Shown here: one piece after another, positions 57,762 through 64,000 of the stretch | How the letters are laid out: each line of letters opens with the position of its first letter | Numbering within the stretch: position 1 is the stretch's first letter | Assembly: GCF_045287255.1 (NCBI RefSeq) | Contig: NZ_CP137142.1 | Span: forward strand, 2,294,001-2,358,000 | DNA from: Henriciella sp045287255 | Lineage (GTDB): Bacteria; Pseudomonadota; Alphaproteobacteria; Caulobacterales; Hyphomonadaceae | Length of the DNA stretch: 64,000 nucleotides | Direction of reading: 5' to 3' | Notes under the pieces: generated by a model | Database searches by the model: none | What the model was told of the DNA's origin: nothing | The model's input: the letters and a program-made list of their open reading frames with translations, nothing else | Made by a program: the position numbers and the translations under genes

Positions 57762-59858
57762 ATGTATACCAAACTCCTCCCCCTGCTCCTATCCGGAGCC
57801 GCCATCGCTGCCTTTCCAACTTCTGCAATCGCCGATGATTCAGAACCCGCCCTGCAGGATGTCATTATCGTAACAGGCTCACGCCTGAACACAGCTATTG
57901 ATCAAACCATCACCCCTGAAGCGGCCCCCTTGCGGGGGGGCGATATAACCTATCTGACCGCGCGCTCGCCCGGTGGTGCGCGCATCGGCAATGGGGAACT
58001 GTCTGGACAGATGCAATATCGTGGCTTGTTCGGGGAACGCCTGAACCTGCGCGTGGACGGTCAGCGGTTTGCCTCGGGTGGCCCAAACCTGATGGACCCG
58101 GTCTTCCACTACGCCCCGGCCCCGTTGATTGGATCTGTTGTGATTGATCGCGGCGTCAGCCCGGTTTCTGCAGGTCCAGGCCTTGCTGGCGGCGCGGACG
58201 CCATCTTCAAGCGGATCAATTACGCCGACACAGAAGACATCGCCTTCGGCTATGACCTGACCTTTGGTGCCCGCAGCGTGAATGAAAGCACCGCATCCGG
58301 CGGGGTCATCGGGGCGGCAACCGACACTTGGCGAATCAACCTGCTTGGCGCGTGGGAAGACGGCGATGATACTGAATTTGGCGACGGCACAATTGCCGGA
58401 ACTGCTTTTGAACGCGGCGTCTTCGGCATTTCCAGTGGCGTGAAGACAGAGATTGGCGAGTTCACCCTCGACCTGCGACGTCAGAATACCGGCCCATCGG
58501 GCAACCCACCTTTCCCGATGGATATTGTCTATTTTGACACCGACTTTGCCCGATTTGGCTACGCCCATACGCTTGGTGGTGTGCGCATAAAAGCGAATGT
58601 CCACTATAGTGACGTTGCCCACCTGATGGACAATTTCTCACAACGCCCAGCCCCTACAGCCATGCGACAACGCGCGACCTTTGCCGATGCGACCACGCGT
58701 GGCGGGGATATCTCCCTTGGCTTTGACGCTTTCGGCGGCGACCTGTTGGTTGGGCTGGATGGCGAAGTGGTTGACCATCATGTCACCATTACCAATCCCA
58801 ACAACAGCAACTTCTTTGTCACGCCCTTCCCTGATATCGAAACGGATCGCATTGGCGGCTTTGCAGAATGGCGCGGCGGTCTCGGGATTTTCGAGTCTGA
58901 GCTTGGTCTGCGCGTCGATCGCAATGGCTATGAGGCCGGGGAAGCCATTGTCGGACCGGCGCTACCAATGGGGCCACGCATGCTTGCCGGGGCCTTTAAC
59001 AACTCTGATCGTTCGGGTGAGGACACAACTGTTGATGCCGTGATGCGCTTATGGACACCCGTGGAGAATGGCCTGTCATGGCGCATAACCCTGGCACATA
59101 AGCAGCAAATGCCAGGTTATGTTCAACGCTATGGTTGGCTACCCATCAATGCCAGTGGCGGCCTCGCCGATGGCAATATTTACGTTGGTGACCTCACCCT
59201 TGATCCTGAAACTGCCTGGATTGGGGAGGTCGGCTTCGATTTCGCCAATGACCGCGTTTACTTGCGCCCGACAGCCTATATCCGTCAGGTCGATGACTAT
59301 ATTCAAGGTGTCCCGTTTGATGACACGACCGGCGTGGCCGACACTCCGGTTGAGATGATTGCGACGATGAATGGCGATCCAACCCCGCTGCGCTGGGACA
59401 ATGTCGACGCGCGCCTCTATGGTTTTGACCTTGATGGCGGCTATGACTTTGACGGCCCACTGCGCATCGATGGTGTGCTGAGCTATGTCCGCGGCGAGCG
59501 GCGCGATATTGATGATAATCTCTACCGCGTAACCCCGCCAAACCTGACAACAGGCCTGACCTGGGAAGCGGCAACATGGTCTGCGACCCTGGAAGCGCGC
59601 GCGGTGGCCGAGCAAAGCGACGTCTCCCGAACCAATAGTGAAGCGGAAACCGACGGCTATATTACGCTGAGCGCCTATGGTGATTGGGATATCACAGACG
59701 GCGTCCGCATCTCTGCCGGGGTCGAGAATCTGCTCGACGAAGTCTATGAGGATCACCTGTCTGGCTATAACCGCAATGGTTTTGGCGATGTTGCGGTCGG
59801 CGAACGCGTTCCGGGCGCAGGTCGGGGCGTGTTTGTCCGGCTGAGCCTATCACGCTAG
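57762..59858 (+). CDS. TonB-dependent receptor, copper-type (OprC/NosA-like)
   Basis: Protein of about 698 residues with a signal peptide (ending A-I-A-D), a plug domain with I-I-V-T-G-S-R, and a beta-barrel ending in aromatic/basic strands (V-F-V-R-L-S-L-S-R). The plug contains G-P-N-L-M-D-P-V-F-H-Y-A-P, like the Met/His ligand region of OprC and NosA copper receptors. It imports a metal or chelate with energy from TonB. ATG 57762 is preferred to TTG 57744. A long hairpin follows the gene. Confidence 0.88.
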   Translation: MYTKLLPLLLSGAAIAAFPTSAIADDSEPALQDVIIVTGSRLNTAIDQTITPEAAPLRGGDITYLTARSPGGARIGNGELSGQMQYRGLFGERLNLRVDGQRFASGGPNLMDPVFHYAPAPLIGSVVIDRGVSPVSAGPGLAGGADAIFKRINYADTEDIAFGYDLTFGARSVNESTASGGVIGAATDTWRINLLGAWEDGDDTEFGDGTIAGTAFERGVFGISSGVKTEIGEFTLDLRRQNTGPSGNPPFPMDIVYFDTDFARFGYAHTLGGVRIKANVHYSDVAHLMDNFSQRPAPTAMRQRATFADATTRGGDISLGFDAFGGDLLVGLDGEVVDHHVTITNPNNSNFFVTPFPDIETDRIGGFAEWRGGLGIFESELGLRVDRNGYEAGEAIVGPALPMGPRMLAGAFNNSDRSGEDTTVDAVMRLWTPVENGLSWRITLAHKQQMPGYVQRYGWLPINASGGLADGNIYVGDLTLDPETAWIGEVGFDFANDRVYLRPTAYIRQVDDYIQGVPFDDTTGVADTPVEMIATMNGDPTPLRWDNVDARLYGFDLDGGYDFDGPLRIDGVLSYVRGERRDIDDNLYRVTPPNLTTGLTWEAATWSATLEARAVAEQSDVSRTNSEAETDGYITLSAYGDWDITDGVRISAGVENLLDEVYEDHLSGYNRNGFGDVAVGERVPGAGRGVFVRLSLSR

Positions 59859-59869
59859 GCCTCTGGAAA

Positions 59870-59907
59870 GCTTTGGGCAGGTTGCTGTGAAACAATCTGC
59901 CCAAAGC
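59870..59907 (+). terminator. Hairpin after the TonB receptor gene
   Basis: GCTTTGGGCAG (59870-59880) and CTGCCCAAAGC (59897-59907) are perfect 11-bp inverted repeats with a 16-nt loop, starting 12 bp after the stop. There is no T run, so it may be a terminator of unusual type or a stability element. Confidence 0.55.
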
Positions 59908-59979
59908 CGCTCGTGACCCGCATCTGGAAATTCGCTAAGGCTGCAGCGCGCTCATGACCAATCCTGAAAGGCCACCTCA

Positions 59980-60507
59980 ATGCTGAAACCCGTTCTTGCC
60001 ACCATAGCCTTCACATTCACAAATGGTCTTGCTCATGCAGGACCAGAGGATTTTCACGACGGAATCTTGATCCCGGATTATGGCCAGATCGCAGCAGTCC
60101 CTGAAGCCATGGCCATCCCCGAGGGGGCCGAGTTCAAGATCGCCTTCGATATCGCCAAGGCCGCCGAGCCGGGTGAGATCAATCGCAGGATCGCCAGTTC
60201 TGCCCGGTTATTGAACATGCATGCGGAGGCTGGACTGCCTGCGGAAGCGACCTCAATTGCGATTATCGTTCATGGCGGAGCGCACAAGGACCTGACCATT
60301 GATACGACATATGGCGGTGAGAATGCCAATGCAGGCCTGATCGCTGCTCTGATTGATGCAGGGGTTCGTATCGAGCTTTGCGGGCAGACCGCCGCCTATT
60401 ACGGAATTACCAAGGCTGATCTTCTGCCAGGCGTCGAGCTAAGCCTCTCAGCCATGACCTCCCATGCCCTGCTGCAAAATGAGGGCTATACGCTCAATCC
60501 CTTCTAG
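59980..60507 (+). CDS. Exported DsrE/DsrF-like protein
   Basis: Protein of 175 residues with a signal peptide (ending A-H-A-G). The mature part is DsrE-like: I-A-I-I-V-H-G-G-A, then V-R-I-E-L-C-G-Q-T-A-A-Y-Y-G-I and the L-S-L-S-A-M-T-S-H-A-L-L-Q-N-E-G-Y segment. The Cys in E-L-C-G-Q is the probable sulfur carrier. It stands alone between two hairpin-rich gaps; the 117 bp after it hold no clear gene. Confidence 0.85.
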   Translation: MLKPVLATIAFTFTNGLAHAGPEDFHDGILIPDYGQIAAVPEAMAIPEGAEFKIAFDIAKAAEPGEINRRIASSARLLNMHAEAGLPAEATSIAIIVHGGAHKDLTIDTTYGGENANAGLIAALIDAGVRIELCGQTAAYYGITKADLLPGVELSLSAMTSHALLQNEGYTLNPF

Positions 60508-60624
60508 TCAGACAGCCCCTTCAGGCGTCTCCCGACAGCAAATCCCAAAAAAGTCTTAATGCTGCCCTGTTGGCGGCATGCCGGTTGGGTGTATGGAGGA
60601 AATAGAGTCAGGAGGGATAAGACA

Positions 60625-63600
60625 ATGATCGGTCGGACATTCGGGTTGCGCAACGGGGTACTGGGCGGGATTTTACTGGCCTTGGCCGCTTGTGGCAGTG
60701 GTGATGACACGCCCGATATTCCACCGCCGCCTGAAGAAGTTGGCGTCGGCGAAGTTGTTGAACGCTCCCGCTCAGATCAAGTCGCCGCCGAACAGCGCGA
60801 ACGCGAACGTCAGCGCATTGCTGAACGCGCCGGGGAAACCGCTTTCGAATACATTCGCTATGCCCCTGATACGAGCGGTGACTTACCCAAGGCCTGTCTG
60901 GTTTTCTCTGCCCCACTCGATCCTGAAACCGACTATTCTGTTTTTGTTGACATGTCAGAAGGCGTTGAGCCGGCCTATGAAATCAATGGCGAGCAGCTTT
61001 GCCTGAACGGTCTGTCTTTTGCCGCCTCTTATACCGCGACTCTGCTTGAGGGCTTGCCCGCTGAAGACGGCCGCGAGTTGCTACGCGAGGAAGATGTTCA
61101 GCTGAGTTTTGAAGACCGCCCGCCATATGTCGGCTTCCGCGGTTCAGGGATCATTCTTCCGCGTGAGGATGCCGACGGCCTGCCAATTGAAACCGTCAAT
61201 GTCGACTCGGTTGAGGTCACTGTTTCACGCGTGAATGACCGGGCGCTGGCCTTTAAATCCCTCAGCAAAGGCGTCGAAGCCGCTGAAGGGCGCTATAGCT
61301 ATGTCTATGGTGACGAGAACCCGGCGGATGTCTCCAGTGAAATCTGGTCTGGCACGATGGAGATTGCCAATCTCAAGAATGCCCCGGTTGTCACGGTTTT
61401 CCCACTTCCCGATGTGATCCAGACTCTGGAACCGGGCGCCTATTATGTTGAGGTCAATGATGCCAAAGAGATTGGCCGTTATGACGGCCCACCAGCTTCG
61501 GCCAAACGCTGGATCCTGCTGACCGATCTTGCCCTGACGGCGTATCGCGGCGGTGAAGGCCTCGATGTTACGCTCCGCTCGCTACAGGATGGCGGCGTTC
61601 TGCCAAACACACCTGTACAGCTCATCGCCCGTAACAATGAAGTCCTCGCCGAAGTGATGACCGGCACCGATGGCCGGGTTCAGTTTAATGCAGAACTGCT
61701 CGCGGGCACCGGCAACCTCTCTCCAAAGGTCATCATGGCCCGCGGCCTGAAAGGCGACACAGCGATTATCGATCTGACACGCGCGCCTGTAGATATGTCA
61801 GAGCTTGATGTTGGCGGCCGCATGACGCCCGGCCCAGTTGATGGCTATCTTTACACGGAACGCGGCATCTATCGTCCGGGCGAAACAGTCTACCTGACGG
61901 CGCTTCTGCGAGACCGCGCAGGCCGCGCCATTCAGGAACGCGCCGGAACGCTGATCACCTATCGCCCGAACGGTATGGAAGCCACGCGCGAACGTTTCCT
62001 TGTCGGCGGTGCTGGCGGCCTGCAACGTGACATCGCTCTGCCGAAAGCTGCCGCGCGCGGCCTCTGGCGCAGCGTGATTGAAATTGATGGCCTGGGTCAG
62101 GTCGGCTCTGTCTCCTATTCGGTTGAAGACTTCGTACCCCAGCGTATTGCGGTAGAGCTGAGCGCAGACGAAGCGCCAATTCTGCCAAATGACCGCCCTC
62201 GCGACATCGAGGTTGAGGCCCGCTTCCTGTATGGCGCACCGGGCGCTGCCCTGACCGTGCAATCGCAAGCCCGTGTTGAGCCCGACCCATCCCCATTTGA
62301 AGGCTATAATGGCTTCAAATGGGGTAGCCATAGCGCCACCTTCCGCGAACAGATTATCGAGATTACAGACCGCACAACTGATGGTGCAGGCAAGGCAACT
62401 GTTCGTCTGGATGCCGGATCACGCGGTCAGGGCTCTGGTCGTCCATTGCGCCTCAATACAATTGTCAGCGTTCTGGAACCCGGTGGTCGCGCCGTGACCG
62501 AGAGCGTGCGTATCCCCTTCCGTCCAGATAGTCTCTATCTTGGCACCAAACCCGCGTTTGAAGGCCGCCTCGGTGAGGGCGAAACGGCTGTGTTCGAGAT
62601 TGCTGCGGTCGGCGCGGATGGCGTTGGCACAGACACAGAGCTACGTTTCAAAGTGCTCGACATTGACTATCATTATGACTGGTACCGTGAGGATGGCCGC
62701 TGGAGATGGCGTCGCTCGCGCACCGTTCGCACCGTCAATGAAGGCCCGCTCACCACAACCGATGGCGCAGCGCAAGTGAGCGTCACGGGTCTCGACTGGG
62801 GCGCGCATGAGTTGATCATTGAAGCCGAAGATGGCGCCAAAGCCAGCCGCGAATTCTATGTCGGCTGGGGTGGAAATGTCTCTGATGACGGGGTTGAGGC
62901 TCCGGATCGTGTTCAGGTCAGCCTCGATGATGAAATGGTCGTATCTGGCCGCCCGGCGGCCCTGACCATCGTCCCACCCTATGATGGTGAGGCTCAGATC
63001 GTTGTTGCGACAGACCGCATCCTGTCGGTCGAAACCCGCGCCGTTCAGGCTGAGGGTACACAGATCACGCTGCCAGTGACTGATGAGTGGGGCGAAGGTG
63101 CCTATGTCATGGTCAATGTCTACACCCCGCGCGATCCGATCGTACAGGCCAAGCCTCGTCGCGCTGTCGGTGTTGGCTATGTCCCGGTCAATCTGGACCC
63201 TCGTACGTTTGAAGTCGAAATTGATGCGCCTGACCTTGTTCGCCCGGGTACGCAGGAAACCATCACCGTGAAACTCGATGATGGCCCACGGGATAAAGCC
63301 TATGTCACGCTGGCTGCCGTCGATGAAGGCATCTTGCGCCTGACCAAGTTCAGCTCGCCTGACCCGGTCGATTGGTTCTTTGGCAAGAAAGCCCTCGGCG
63401 TCTCGCTCTATGATGATTATGGGCGCTTGCTTGATCCGAATCTCGGCCTGCCTGCTGAAGTGCGTAGCGGTGGCGACCAGCTCGGCGGGGAAGGCCTGTC
63501 TGTCGTCCCGACTAAAACGGTCGCCCTCTTCTCTGGCATTGTCGAAGTTGGCCGTGGTGGTGAAGCCCGGATCAGGGTCGACATTCCAGAGTTTAATGGC

Positions 63601-64000
63601 GAGCTACGCCTGATGGCCGTCGCATGGTCCGACACAGGATTAGGCTCTGCCGACCAAGCCATGACGGTTCGCGAACAAGCGCCGAGTGATCTGATCCTGC
63701 CGCGCTTCCTCGCGCCGGGTGATCAGGCCGTGGCAACGATCAGCGTTGACAATGTCGAGCTGGCCGATGGTGAGTTTACAACCACTTTGGTGGCCAGTGA
63801 TCCGGTCTCGGTGAATGCCGAAACCCTGACCAAGACCATTCCAAACGGTCAGCGCAGTGATCAAGGTGTGCGGATTGAAGCGAGCGATGAGGGCATTTCC
63901 CGCCTGCGCCTAAACGTTCAGGGACCGCAAAACTTCTCAACCGAGCGGACCTATATGATCCAATCGCGCTCACCCTACCTGCCGACCACATCAATCGAAC
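60625..64000 (+). CDS. Alpha-2-macroglobulin family lipoprotein (partial, 3' end outside)
   Basis: The frame runs from ATG 60625, preceded by AGGAGG, to the window end: 1125 codons without a stop. A lipobox (L-A-A-C, Cys23) anchors the protein in the envelope. A Glu/Arg-rich helical stretch (about 40-75) leads to macroglobulin domains, including A-V-D-E-G-I-L-R-L and V-P-I-(F/E) bait-like segments typical of YfhM-type proteins. The thioester motif C-L-E-Q should lie further on, beyond the window. Such proteins trap foreign proteases in the periplasm, often with a penicillin-binding protein 1C gene beside them. Confidence 0.9.
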   Translation, partial: MIGRTFGLRNGVLGGILLALAACGSGDDTPDIPPPPEEVGVGEVVERSRSDQVAAEQRERERQRIAERAGETAFEYIRYAPDTSGDLPKACLVFSAPLDPETDYSVFVDMSEGVEPAYEINGEQLCLNGLSFAASYTATLLEGLPAEDGRELLREEDVQLSFEDRPPYVGFRGSGIILPREDADGLPIETVNVDSVEVTVSRVNDRALAFKSLSKGVEAAEGRYSYVYGDENPADVSSEIWSGTMEIANLKNAPVVTVFPLPDVIQTLEPGAYYVEVNDAKEIGRYDGPPASAKRWILLTDLALTAYRGGEGLDVTLRSLQDGGVLPNTPVQLIARNNEVLAEVMTGTDGRVQFNAELLAGTGNLSPKVIMARGLKGDTAIIDLTRAPVDMSELDVGGRMTPGPVDGYLYTERGIYRPGETVYLTALLRDRAGRAIQERAGTLITYRPNGMEATRERFLVGGAGGLQRDIALPKAAARGLWRSVIEIDGLGQVGSVSYSVEDFVPQRIAVELSADEAPILPNDRPRDIEVEARFLYGAPGAALTVQSQARVEPDPSPFEGYNGFKWGSHSATFREQIIEITDRTTDGAGKATVRLDAGSRGQGSGRPLRLNTIVSVLEPGGRAVTESVRIPFRPDSLYLGTKPAFEGRLGEGETAVFEIAAVGADGVGTDTELRFKVLDIDYHYDWYREDGRWRWRRSRTVRTVNEGPLTTTDGAAQVSVTGLDWGAHELIIEAEDGAKASREFYVGWGGNVSDDGVEAPDRVQVSLDDEMVVSGRPAALTIVPPYDGEAQIVVATDRILSVETRAVQAEGTQITLPVTDEWGEGAYVMVNVYTPRDPIVQAKPRRAVGVGYVPVNLDPRTFEVEIDAPDLVRPGTQETITVKLDDGPRDKAYVTLAAVDEGILRLTKFSSPDPVDWFFGKKALGVSLYDDYGRLLDPNLGLPAEVRSGGDQLGGEGLSVVPTKTVALFSGIVEVGRGGEARIRVDIPEFNGELRLMAVAWSDTGLGSADQAMTVREQAPSDLILPRFLAPGDQAVATISVDNVELADGEFTTTLVASDPVSVNAETLTKTIPNGQRSDQGVRIEASDEGISRLRLNVQGPQNFSTERTYMIQSRSPYLPTTSIE

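Noticed and set aside
60625..64000. Absence of the C-L-E-Q thioester in the macroglobulin
   Set aside because: The motif normally lies beyond residue 1125, outside the window, so no loss can be claimed.
1..64000. tRNA, rRNA, CRISPR array or intact insertion sequence
   Set aside because: I looked for these on both strands and saw no convincing example; a dedicated scan could still find a tRNA fragment at an element edge.

Overview
The window reads as DNA from a Gram-negative alphaproteobacterium. The evidence is the gene set: ICE-type relaxase/TraG/DUF736 genes of the kind seen in alphaproteobacterial elements, a CIO-type bd oxidase, a bigR-like sulfide locus, RND pumps with outer-membrane factors and a TonB receptor. 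A marine Hyphomonadaceae/Maricaulales-like host is my best guess, but it is not proven. I see no rRNA, tRNA, CRISPR array or intact IS element.

Region 1 (1-3919) is a compact + strand operon. It carries two related small proteins (the first cut by the window edge), an SF2 helicase and a GIY-YIG nuclease. The genes overlap by a few bases and look like a defence system I cannot name. Region 2 (4170-13574) is the accessory/mobilisation part of a conjugative element: ArdA antirestriction protein, a ParB-like protein, DUF736, an HTH protein, a TraF-like S26 peptidase, a VirD2-like relaxase, a TraG coupling protein and a ribbon-helix-helix protein. The trbB-trbI mating-pore genes that normally follow are absent, and a metal island begins 83 bp later.

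Region 3 (13658-22515) is a divalent-cation module. A czcCBA operon is headed by a His-rich exported protein. A MerR regulator and a divergent CDF transporter operon (with two ICMT-like methyltransferases and a DUF4345 protein) follow. Two MerR-type promoters carry nearly the same 15-bp palindrome, so one regulator probably controls both operons. Region 4 (22830-44453) is a large copper/silver island. It holds csoR, cusCBA with a CusF-like lipoprotein, a PepSY protein, copCD, a glutaredoxin-MauE fusion, DUF305, a Cu P-type ATPase operon with an amino-acid permease and an ion channel, and copAB. CsoR-type ATACCC/GGGTAT operators lie upstream of several of these operons. Two copper operons share one plan: a small Cys-rich exported protein first and a paralogous membrane acyltransferase last.

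Region 5 (45323-50374) is an NsrR-type regulon. A 1-Cys peroxiredoxin and a cydAB operon (with DUF2474, DUF2202 and a DsrE-like lipoprotein) share a 23-bp NsrR-like box; the regulator gene seems to start at an ATC codon. Region 6 (50382-57187) is a BigR/SqrR-type sulfide and persulfide locus: peroxiredoxin, ArsR regulator, persulfide dioxygenase, a DUF442-SQR fusion and SulP, divergent from a split YeeE/YedE sulfur transporter and a DUF2892 protein. Region 7 (57278-64000) holds a DUF2946-like exported protein, a copper-type TonB receptor, a DsrE-like protein and the first 1125 codons of an alpha-2-macroglobulin lipoprotein.

Taken together the window handles thiophilic stress at several levels: metal export, copper oxidation, redox repair, NO/cyanide-resistant respiration and persulfide removal. 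Each level appears to have its own sensor (MerR, CsoR, NsrR-like, BigR-like).
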